Shown here: piece by piece, positions 1-4,420 of the stretch
Position numbering within the stretch: position 1 is the first letter of the stretch
Layout: every line of letters begins with the position of its first letter
Origin: Savagea sp.
Lineage (GTDB): Bacteria; Bacillota; Bacilli; Bacillales_A; Planococcaceae
NCBI GenBank assembly: GCA_030152265.1
Contig: JASLHQ010000021.1
Span: forward strand, 1-5,066
Reading direction: 5' to 3'
DNA: 5,066 nucleotides
Notes under the pieces: generated by a model
The model's database searches: none
What the model saw: only the letters and a program-made list of their open reading frames with translations
Told to the model about the DNA's origin: nothing
Translations under genes and position numbers: made by a program

Positions 1-336
1 ACAGAGGGGAAATCAGTCGTCACATTAAAAACATCAGATGGATGGATTCCTGTCCCATTTGAAGACGTTCAATATATTGAAGTGAAAGATCGTAAAACGT
101 TCGTCGTTTCAGAAAAAGTATCGGGAACGCATAAAAACTCACTTCAAAACTTTGAATTTATTTTACCGAGAACGAACTTCATTCGTTGTCACCGTTCATT
201 CATCGTTAATGTTGAGCATATCGTAGAAATCTTCCCAGATACACATTCTACCTTTGTTTTAGCGATGCGTGACGGAGCAAAAATCCCAGTAAGTCAATCG
301 TACTCAAGCTATTTCCGTAAATTACTAGGCTTCTAA
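1..336 (+). CDS. LytTR-domain DNA-binding regulator, 3' end only
   Basis: The reading frame is open from the first base, so the gene starts outside the window and only the last 111 residues plus TAA are seen. They form a near-complete LytTR domain. Early strands include PFEDVQYIEVKDRKTFVV. A long strand-loop follows, and then the family signature FIRCHRSFIVNVEHIVEI, which matches the conserved F-x-R-x-H-x-S-x-x-V-N pattern. The domain ends with IPVSQSYSSYFRKLLGF, and the protein stops directly after it, as is usual for C-terminal LytTR domains. LytTR domains bind DNA as transcription regulators, often at 9-10 bp direct repeats about two helical turns apart. The N-terminal part (receiver, PAS, ABC ATPase or other) is not visible, so the input signal is unknown. 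The GTG at 82 is an internal codon, not the start. The next gene, a CoA-transferase on the same strand, is a possible target because candidate operator half-sites lie between them; that link is inference. Confidence 0.88.
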   Translation, partial: TEGKSVVTLKTSDGWIPVPFEDVQYIEVKDRKTFVVSEKVSGTHKNSLQNFEFILPRTNFIRCHRSFIVNVEHIVEIFPDTHSTFVLAMRDGAKIPVSQSYSSYFRKLLGF

Positions 337-431
337 ATGATGTGTTATGATGGGATTCAAAGAGTTATGCTCCGCGAATCTCATTCCTTCTTAATCTCCA
401 AACTCCACAGCAATTTCACCTTTATATGTCA

Positions 432-470
432 TTCTGTATCAATACAGAACAATAAAATCAAGTTCTGTAT
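432..470. repeat. Three TTCTGTAT half-sites, candidate operator
   Basis: TTCTGTAT occurs at 432-439, in inverted orientation (ATACAGAA) at 442-449, and again direct at 463-470. The first two make a perfect 8+8 palindrome with a 2-base spacer. The last two make a perfect 9+9 inverted repeat (442-450 with 462-470) with an 11-base spacer. Centres lie 10, 21 and 31 bases apart, so all three would face the same side of the helix. The array sits roughly 70-110 bases upstream of the presumed -10. There is no T-run after it and the stems are AT-rich, so a protein-binding site is more likely than a terminator. The half-site contains ACAG but does not match the LytTR consensus cleanly, so the binding protein is unknown. 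Confidence 0.5.
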
Positions 471-536
471 AATAACACGAAAACATGCCTTTCAATCAAA
501 AAACCTGTCGTTCAGACTAATTTTTTTCTTCTTTCA

Positions 537-545
537 TGCTATAAA
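537..545 (+). promoter_or_regulatory. Extended -10 promoter (TGCTATAAA) for the CoA-transferase gene
   Basis: TGC followed by TATAAA gives an extended -10 element with five of six -10 matches. No good -35 is seen at the expected distance (CTAATT at 517-522 for a 17-base spacer), which is tolerated by extended -10 promoters. Transcription would begin near 552, giving a leader of about 97 bases. The overlap with a cre box supports the choice. TATTAT at 595-600 is an alternative -10, also without a good -35. Confidence 0.42.
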
Positions 546-556
546 AACGTTTTCAA
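541..556 (+). promoter_or_regulatory. cre box (CcpA binding site)
   Basis: ATAAAAACGTTTTCAA matches the Bacillus cre consensus WTGAAARCGYTTTCAW at 15 of 16 positions; the only difference is A for G at position 3. It lies over the -10 and presumed transcription start of the CoA-transferase gene, a position typical for CcpA repression. CoA-transferases that handle acetate or succinate are plausible targets of glucose repression. The match is seen directly; binding is inferred. Confidence 0.6.
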
Positions 557-648
557 GTCAACAAATCTCGCGAAAAAGGTAATATATTGTATCATATTAT
601 GTACATAGTAAATATTACGAATTTGTGAAAAAAGGGAGCAGTGATCGT

Positions 649-2160
649 ATGGAAAACAAAATGGAAAGAATTCGTTTGAAGTCGTTGCAGGATTTAGTCG
701 TTACGCCACAAGAGGCTGCATCATGGATTCAGGACGGTATGACATTGGGGTTAAGTGGTTTCACACGTGCGGGAGATGCGAAAGCGGTTCCACATGCATT
801 AGTGGATCGTACGCGCAATATTGACGGATTTAAAGTAAACGTTTTCACTGGGGCGTCACTCGGCTTCGAAACAGATGAGAAGTTAGCGGAAGCAGGCATT
901 GTGAACAAGCGTTTACCATTCCAAGTAGACCGTACGATGCGTGGTAAAATCAATGAAGGGGACTTATTGTTCGTCGACCAGCATTTATCGCATACAGCTG
1001 AAGTTGTACGTCAAGGAGTACTTCCGAAAATTGATTTCGCGATTGTTGAAGCATTAGCAATTACAGAAGACGGTATGATCATTCCAACGACATCTGTCGG
1101 AAACTCATCAATTTTCGTAGAACATGCGAAAAATGTAATTGTGGAAATTAACACAGCACAGCCAGACTTTGAAGGAATGCATGATATTTACGACATCGGC
1201 ATGTACGGAGAACGTGTTCCTGTACAAATGACGAAACCGAGCGATCGCCTCGGAACGATTGGAATCCCAGTTGATCCAGCGAAAATTAAAGGTATCGTCT
1301 TCAACCACCATTTAGACTCACCATCACCGAACGAAGGACCAGATGCAGAGACTGAAACGATGGCAGCGAACTTACTCGACTTTTTACGTAATGAAGTGCG
1401 TGAAGGGCGCTTAACGAATGAGTTAGCACCACTTCAAGCTGGTATCGGCTCACAAGCGAACGCTGTACTTTACGGTTTATTAGATTCGGAATTTGAAAAT
1501 TTAGAAGTGTATTCTGAAGTATTGCAAGATGCGATGTTCGATTTAATCGACGCTGGAAAAGTAAACTTTGCATCATGTGCATCGATTACAATTTCAGAAG
1601 AGAAAATGAAAACAGTATTCGAAAATCCAGAGCCGTACAAAGATAAAATTATGCTTCGCCCACAAGAAATTTCAAACTTACCAGAAGTGATTCGTCGTAT
1701 GGGACTGATCGCAATCAATACAGCGTTAGAGTTCGATATTTACGGTAACGTCAACTCAACGCACGTAACAGGTACAAAAATGATGAACGGTATCGGTGGT
1801 TCAGGTGACTTCGCACGAAACTCACGCATTGCGATTTTCGTAACGAAATCAGTAGCAAAAGGTGGCGATATTTCATCAGTCGTTCCATTCGTCTCACACG
1901 TTGACCACACAGAGCATGATGTAGATGTGCTCGTAACAGAGCACGGATATGCAGACTTACGTGGACTTGCACCACGTGAACGTGCACCGAAAATTATCCA
2001 AAATTGTGCGCATCCAATGTATCGCGAGCAGTTAATGGAATACTTTAATGAAGCGTGCGAACGTGGCGGCCAAACACCACATATTTTAGAAAAAGCATTT
2101 TCATGGCATACACGTTTGAACGAAACAGGTACAATGTTAGAGCCAGAACTCGTTAGATGA
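649..2160 (+). CDS. Acetyl-CoA hydrolase/transferase family protein (succinate CoA-transferase type)
   Basis: The product has 503 residues, the usual length for the family that includes YgfH/ScpC, AarC and Cat1. These cytoplasmic enzymes move CoA between acyl groups such as succinyl, acetyl or propionyl, through a glutamyl-CoA intermediate. The N-terminal domain carries GLSGFTRAGDAKAVPHAL. The likely catalytic glutamate is E290 in VYSEVLQDAMFDLID, at the position of the AarC active-site Glu. The C-terminal domain carries NGIGGSGDFARNS (GGSGDF at 383-388) and TEHGYADLRGLAPRERA (430-446), both family hallmarks. I chose ATG 649 because AAAGGGAG lies 10 bases upstream. A GTG at 625 is in frame but lies upstream of that site, and ATG 661 is too far from it. 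The acyl substrate cannot be told from sequence alone. The gene stands alone between its own promoter/cre region and a terminator. A role in acetate or succinate metabolism under catabolite control is inferred. Confidence 0.93.
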   Translation: MENKMERIRLKSLQDLVVTPQEAASWIQDGMTLGLSGFTRAGDAKAVPHALVDRTRNIDGFKVNVFTGASLGFETDEKLAEAGIVNKRLPFQVDRTMRGKINEGDLLFVDQHLSHTAEVVRQGVLPKIDFAIVEALAITEDGMIIPTTSVGNSSIFVEHAKNVIVEINTAQPDFEGMHDIYDIGMYGERVPVQMTKPSDRLGTIGIPVDPAKIKGIVFNHHLDSPSPNEGPDAETETMAANLLDFLRNEVREGRLTNELAPLQAGIGSQANAVLYGLLDSEFENLEVYSEVLQDAMFDLIDAGKVNFASCASITISEEKMKTVFENPEPYKDKIMLRPQEISNLPEVIRRMGLIAINTALEFDIYGNVNSTHVTGTKMMNGIGGSGDFARNSRIAIFVTKSVAKGGDISSVVPFVSHVDHTEHDVDVLVTEHGYADLRGLAPRERAPKIIQNCAHPMYREQLMEYFNEACERGGQTPHILEKAFSWHTRLNETGTMLEPELVR

Positions 2161-2200
2161 AAAGAAGGCAATAAGAGAAATAAATAAACAGTTCCAATAG

Positions 2201-2237
2201 AAAACAGCTTTCCAACGGGAGTGGGAAAGCTGTTTTT
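2201..2237 (+). terminator. Rho-independent terminator after the CoA-transferase gene
   Basis: AAAACAGCTTTCC (2201-2213) pairs perfectly with GGAAAGCTGTTTT (2224-2236) around a 10-base loop, followed by a T-rich end on the plus strand. It lies 40 bases past the CoA-transferase stop and also directly beyond the convergent rluF-like gene. It may stop both transcripts, although the T-run on the minus strand is only four bases. Confidence 0.85.
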
Positions 2238-2250
2238 GTATGCTTATTTA

Positions 2251-2958
2251 TCATTCATGAGCGGGTGTGTAATCGAGTTGTTGGAACAATGTTTGCAGTT
2301 CTTGCTCGGTCAGTTCTCGCCAGTCGCCATATTTTAAATTACCGAGTTCGATATTGACGATTCGTGTACGTTTTAACTTTACGACATCGTAGCCGAGCGC
2401 TTCTGTCATACGACGAATTTGGCGGTTCATTCCTTGAGTAAGTGTAATATTGAATGTTTTCGCTCCGAGTCTTTTCACTTTGCAAGGCTTTGTCATCGTT
2501 CCGAGAATCGGTACGCCACTTTCCATCGTATCGATAAATTGTTGATCGAAAGGACGATCAACGGTAACGATATATTCTTTTTCATGTCCATGTTCTTCAC
2601 GTAAAATTTCATTGACGATATCTCCGTCGTTCGTCATGAGCAACAATCCTTCTGAATCTTTGTCGAGTCGTCCAATATGGAAGATGCGCGTCGGGTAGTT
2701 CATATAATCGACGACATTCCCTTCGATGTGACGTTCTGTTGTACTCGTAATACCTACTGGCTTATTCAACATTAAATAAACGCGTTTTGGCTTTGTCGAA
2801 ATTAATTTTCCGTCCGCTCGAACTTCATCGCTTTCCGACACACGGCTCCCTAATTGAGCGAGTTCCCCGTTAATCGTAATGCGTCCTGCTTCAATCCATT
2901 TATCTGCTCCACGACGTGAAGTGATTCCTGCTTCACTTAAAAATTTATTAATTCTCAT
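2251..2958 (-). CDS. rluF: 23S rRNA pseudouridine synthase, RsuA/RluB/E/F family (RluF-like)
   Basis: The 235-residue protein starts with an S4 RNA-binding domain (about residues 2-50, MRINKFLSEAGITSRRGADK) and continues into a pseudouridine synthase domain. The catalytic aspartate is D99 in GRLDKDSEGLLLMTNDGD. The late motif TQGMNRQIRRMTEALGYDV followed by KLKRTRIVNIELGNL is close to E. coli RluF, which modifies U2604 of 23S rRNA. RluF is therefore preferred over RluB, RluE or RsuA, but the exact target uridine is inferred. I chose the ATG at 2958 because AGGTGA (2963-2968) sits four bases upstream of it. An in-frame ATG at 2979 adds seven residues but lacks a ribosome binding site and lies almost at the presumed transcription start. 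The gene is divergent from the thioesterase gene and convergent with the CoA-transferase gene, so it is probably monocistronic. Confidence 0.9.
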   Translation of the reverse strand: MRINKFLSEAGITSRRGADKWIEAGRITINGELAQLGSRVSESDEVRADGKLISTKPKRVYLMLNKPVGITSTTERHIEGNVVDYMNYPTRIFHIGRLDKDSEGLLLMTNDGDIVNEILREEHGHEKEYIVTVDRPFDQQFIDTMESGVPILGTMTKPCKVKRLGAKTFNITLTQGMNRQIRRMTEALGYDVVKLKRTRIVNIELGNLKYGDWRELTEQELQTLFQQLDYTPAHE

Positions 2959-2988
2959 CGTTTCACCTAACCTATTCATAATAACAAC

Positions 2989-2997
2989 AGTATACCA
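2989..2997 (-). promoter_or_regulatory. Extended -10 promoter for the rluF-like gene
   Basis: On the minus strand the sequence reads TGGTATACT, an extended -10 (TGn) followed by TATACT. The -35 position (TGCGCA, 17 bases upstream) is poor, which fits an extended -10 promoter. Transcription would begin near 2982, leaving a leader of about 24 bases before the start at 2958. Confidence 0.5.
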
Positions 2998-3155
2998 TTA
3001 TTGAAAAAAGATGCGCATTCCTTTAAATAAATGTTTTGGTAATAAAAGTATATATATTTCTTTTTAAAGACTAAGAAATAATCAAAAGTATTGATATGTA
3101 AGGGTTTACAAAGGATAAACTTCTCATTAAAAGCCAAAATATTGATGAAATGTTG

Positions 3156-3161
3156 TATACT
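3156..3161 (+). promoter_or_regulatory. Possible -10 element of the thioesterase gene
   Basis: TATACT lies 33 bases before the start codon, a suitable distance for a -10. No convincing -35 exists at 16-18 bases (GCCAAA at 17). TTTACA at 3105-3110 is a good -35 shape but is too far upstream to pair with it. The rest of the 2959-3194 intergenic region is AT-rich and shows no gene or stable hairpin. Confidence 0.35.
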
Positions 3162-3194
3162 AGAATAGGAAAATGAACAGATAGGGTGATCAAT

Positions 3195-3668
3195 ATGGAA
3201 ATGAAACCGATGCATGATTCGAGAACAGTCTCTACACGACTCGTTCTCCCATTAGATATAAATCATCAACAAACGATATTCGGAGGTCGTGTGCTCGCGT
3301 ATATCGACGAGATTGCGGCTATTACAGCGATGAAACACGCTCAAACAGCAGTCGTCACAGCATCCATTGATTCGGTCGATTTTATCGAGCCAGCAGTTGT
3401 CGGAGATGTACTTGAACTAGAGGCAATCGTTTGTTCAACAGGACGCACTTCGATGGAAGTGTTTGTCAATGTCCATGCGACAAACTTATTGACGGGTGAA
3501 AATAAAGCGATGACCCAATCGTTTTTAACGCTTGTCGCAATGGATGAAAATAAGAAACCGACACCAGTTGCAGGCGTTTATCCTGAAACAGAGTTTGAAA
3601 AGCATTTATTTGAGACAGCGACGAAGCGTCGTGAAGATCGAAAGCGAAAGCAATTAGTCGCTCATTAA
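3195..3668 (+). CDS. Acyl-CoA thioesterase, hotdog fold (YkhA/YciA type)
   Basis: The product has 157 residues and is a single hotdog domain of the acyl-CoA thioesterase family that hydrolyses acyl-CoA to free acid and CoA in the cytoplasm. The signature is NHQQTIFGGRVLAYIDEIAA. G30-G31 start the central helix, and N23 and D38 lie at positions corresponding to active-site residues of this family (D38 aligns with the catalytic Asp of YciA). The SIDSVDFIEPAVVGDVLELEA and GRTSMEVFVNVHA strands follow. The C-terminal tail is basic (TKRREDRKRKQ). I chose ATG 3195 because AGGGTGATC, complementary to the 16S rRNA end, starts at 3183. The GTG at 3186 lies inside that site and is unlikely to be the start. 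ATG 3201 is possible. Chain-length preference cannot be read from the sequence. The Bacillus subtilis homologue would be YkhA. Confidence 0.92.
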   Translation: MEMKPMHDSRTVSTRLVLPLDINHQQTIFGGRVLAYIDEIAAITAMKHAQTAVVTASIDSVDFIEPAVVGDVLELEAIVCSTGRTSMEVFVNVHATNLLTGENKAMTQSFLTLVAMDENKKPTPVAGVYPETEFEKHLFETATKRREDRKRKQLVAH

Positions 3669-3714
3669 AAAAAATCGCAGTAGAAATGATGAGTCATTTC
3701 ACTGCGATTTTTTT
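3668..3714. terminator. Bidirectional terminator shared by the thioesterase and the small membrane protein genes
   Basis: The outer arms 3668-3681 and 3701-3714 (TCGCAGT flanked by A-run and T-run) pair perfectly. After a one-base bulge (A3682) the inner arms GAAATGA (3683-3689) and TCATTTC (3694-3700) pair around a 4-base loop. The stem ends in at least seven T on both strands. It abuts the thioesterase stop (3666-3668) on one side and overlaps the stop of the minus-strand small gene (3713-3715) on the other. Confidence 0.9.
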
Positions 3715-3805
3715 ATTTATGGTTAGCCATTGTACGTGCGATTCCTGCGATGTTACCGAGGATGATGAATGCGAATAGTGAGAACATGATGTATAAAAAC
3801 CACAT
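3713..3805 (-). CDS. Small single-pass membrane protein, 30 residues, function unknown
   Basis: The frame encodes a 30-residue protein starting MWFLYIMFSLFAFIILGNIA and ending GIARTMANHK. Residues 2-16 or so are strongly hydrophobic and the tail is short and basic (R24, K30), so a single membrane helix with a cytoplasmic C-terminus is likely. Support for a real gene is strong for its size. AAGGAGTGA (3813-3821) lies 7 bases before ATG, a good sigma-A promoter lies at 3846-3874, and the stop runs straight into a T-tailed terminator. It is convergent with the thioesterase gene. I do not recognise the family. It could be a membrane-complex modulator or a stress peptide, but nothing in the sequence decides this. 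No toxin-antitoxin antisense RNA is evident. Confidence 0.72.
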   Translation of the reverse strand: MWFLYIMFSLFAFIILGNIAGIARTMANHK

Positions 3806-3845
3806 AAAACGTTCACTCCTTTTTCATAATTACATATGTTCTTCA

Positions 3846-3874
3846 ATTATAGCATCGAATAACACGTATCGCAA
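3846..3874 (-). promoter_or_regulatory. Sigma-A promoter of the small membrane protein gene
   Basis: The minus strand reads TTGCGA (3869-3874), a 17-base spacer, then TATAAT (3846-3851), preceded by TGC to give an extended -10. Transcription would begin near 3839, leaving about 33 bases of leader that include the ribosome binding site. It is the best promoter in the window and lies only a few bases past the end of the tnpA remnant. Confidence 0.75.
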
Positions 3875-3880
3875 TAACAC

Positions 3881-4198
3881 CTATACAGAAATTGCTAGTT
3901 CCTCAAACTTATGAAAAATGTGTGAAAGCCGAATAGGCAAAAAAGTATTGCGAAAAATCAAAAAGTTGTTTACGATTTCAAGAATACTCCATTTCGGAGA
4001 GTAACGAATGAAGACATGGATATGATCTTGGTCTACCTCTTGTTCAATAATTTCCCAACCGTAATGATTAGAAATACATTCGATTTCGCCTTTAATTTCA
4101 TGACCTACTTTTGATAGTAGCTTTTTCCGATACTTACAAACAAATATGAGATGACACATAATGAAATGCTTACTATGATTTTCAGAAACGTATTTCAT
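3881..4198 (-). pseudogene. tnpA: IS200-type TnpA transposase, C-terminally truncated
   Basis: The 105-residue frame matches IS200/IS605 Y1 transposases up to about residue 77. It carries HFIMCHLIFVCKYRKKLL, NHYGWEIIEQEVDQDHIHVF (HUH histidines H59 and H61) and YSPKWSILEIVN. These enzymes cut and rejoin single-stranded ends using the HUH motif and a tyrosine in a C-terminal helix. Normal members have about 130-150 residues and a FW-x-x-x-TFW-x-DGYF-like region before that tyrosine helix. Here residues 78-105 (FLIFRNTFLPIRLSHIF and on) show neither. The other two frames do not contain them either, so a simple frameshift does not explain the loss. The product should be inactive. The start ATG overlaps the stop of the upstream RHH gene by four bases (ATGA), suggesting coupled translation. 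Confidence 0.85.
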
Positions 4199-4332
4199 TG
4201 TTTTTCTAGACCTTTCCTGATTAGTTCGTAGACAGTCCCTGAAAAAGTTCGGATCTGGTGTTGTTCCCTATATTCCTCGATTCGTACGACTAAATCGACA
4301 GGGAACTTAATTAGTTTTGGTACACGTTCCAA
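4195..4332 (-). CDS. Ribbon-helix-helix (CopG/Arc-like) small DNA-binding protein of the IS
   Basis: The 45-residue frame begins at TTG 4332 and ends in TGA overlapping the tnpA start. The layout is that of a ribbon-helix-helix monomer. A short strand (residues 4-10, VPKLIKF) would pair with its partner and enter the major groove. Helix A is about 12-25 (VDLVVRIEEYREQH), the turn is IRTFS, and helix B is about 31-44 (GTVYELIRKGLEK). Such proteins bind DNA as dimers and often repress their own operon. An in-frame TGA sits directly before TTG, so no longer form exists. GGTGAGG is the ribosome binding site, though its spacing is short. The gene lies between the operator-like repeats and tnpA, so regulation of transposase and tnpB expression is the likely role; this is inference. 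Assignment rests on pattern only, as short RHH proteins diverge quickly. Confidence 0.72.
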   Translation of the reverse strand: MERVPKLIKFPVDLVVRIEEYREQHQIRTFSGTVYELIRKGLEKQ

Positions 4333-4350
4333 TCACCTCACCATCTTTCG

Positions 4351-4356
4351 AGTATA
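4351..4356 (-). promoter_or_regulatory. Possible -10 of the RHH-tnpA operon
   Basis: On the minus strand TATACT lies 18 bases before the TTG start codon and coincides with the outermost AGTATAT half-site. No good -35 is present at 16-18 bases, so the assignment is weak. The transcript would have a leader of about 12 bases or less. Confidence 0.3.
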
Positions 4357-4359
4357 TTG

Positions 4360-4388
4360 TTGATATACTTACTAAATTTACATATATT
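4360..4388 (+). promoter_or_regulatory. Sigma-A promoter of tnpB
   Basis: TTGATA (4360-4365) and TATATT (4383-4388) are separated by exactly 17 bases, with four and five matches to the -35 and -10 consensus. Transcription would begin near 4395, inside the second inverted repeat, and give a leader of about 26 bases before the tnpB start. Confidence 0.6.
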
Positions 4389-4403
4389 TTTAGTATATGT
4401 AAA

Positions 4404-4414
4404 AAAGGAGGTGA
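4404..4414 (+). promoter_or_regulatory. Ribosome binding site of tnpB
   Basis: AAAGGAGGTGA is a full-length match to the anti-Shine-Dalgarno sequence, six bases before ATG 4421. Its strength suggests that control of tnpB, if any, acts on transcription rather than on translation start. Confidence 0.85.
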
Positions 4415-4420
4415 AAATCA

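Larger units (their letters stand above)
337..648. other. AT-rich intergenic regulatory region upstream of the CoA-transferase gene
   Basis: This stretch of about 310 bases has no convincing gene. An 81-codon frame starting directly after the LytTR stop has no ribosome binding site and encodes low-complexity, phenylalanine-rich sequence. A weak hairpin pairs 350-358 (ATGGGATTC) with 376-384 (GAATCTCAT), with one G-T wobble and a long loop. It could help end the LytTR transcript but lacks a T-run. Further on are the TTCTGTAT half-sites (432-470), an extended -10 promoter with cre box (537-556), and a 7-bp inverted repeat in the presumed 5' leader (GTAATAT 579-585, ATATTAC 612-618). The ribosome binding site AAAGGGAG at 631-638 precedes the next gene. 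Confidence 0.6.
4351..4403. repeat. Inverted repeats with three AGTATAT half-sites, candidate operator
   Basis: AGTATAT (4351-4357) and ATATACT (4363-4369) form a perfect 7+7 inverted repeat with a 5-base spacer. A third AGTATAT lies at 4392-4398. It overlaps one arm of a second, perfect 10+10 inverted repeat, TTTACATATA (4377-4386) with TATATGTAAA (4394-4403), spacer 7 bases. The repeats cover the -35, -10 and start region of the tnpB promoter and the candidate -10 of the divergent arm. That is the expected layout for a repressor shared by two promoters. The sequence is AT-rich, so some palindromy is expected by chance. Confidence 0.55.

Noticed and set aside
442..470. Inverted repeat 442-450/462-470 as a terminator of the LytTR gene
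   Set aside because: The stem is AT-rich with an 11-base loop and no T-run follows; it is better explained as part of the phased half-site array.
337..582. 81-codon frame on the plus strand directly after the LytTR gene
   Set aside because: It has no ribosome binding site, its composition is low-complexity and phenylalanine-rich from T-runs, and it spans the promoter/cre region.
625..648. GTG 625 as start of the CoA-transferase
   Set aside because: It lies before the ribosome binding site AAAGGGAG (631-638), which serves ATG 649; the extra residues are not family-like.
2959..2979. ATG 2979 as start of the rluF-like gene
   Set aside because: It lacks a ribosome binding site and is almost at the presumed transcription start; ATG 2958 has AGGTGA at proper spacing and begins at the conserved MRINKF.
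3109..3180. SigH-type promoter upstream of the thioesterase (AAAGGATAA or ATAGGAAAA as -35)
   Set aside because: No matching RnGAAT -10 occurs at 11-12 bases after either candidate.
2976..3215. 79-codon minus-strand frame in the rluF-thioesterase intergenic region
   Set aside because: It overlaps the thioesterase start and the rluF promoter, has no ribosome binding site, and consists of AT-driven I/F/Y/K-rich sequence.
3806..3967. Simple frameshift as the reason for the odd TnpA C-terminus
   Set aside because: All three minus-strand frames were read through this region; none contains the expected FW/DGYF segment or tyrosine helix, so loss of DNA is more likely.
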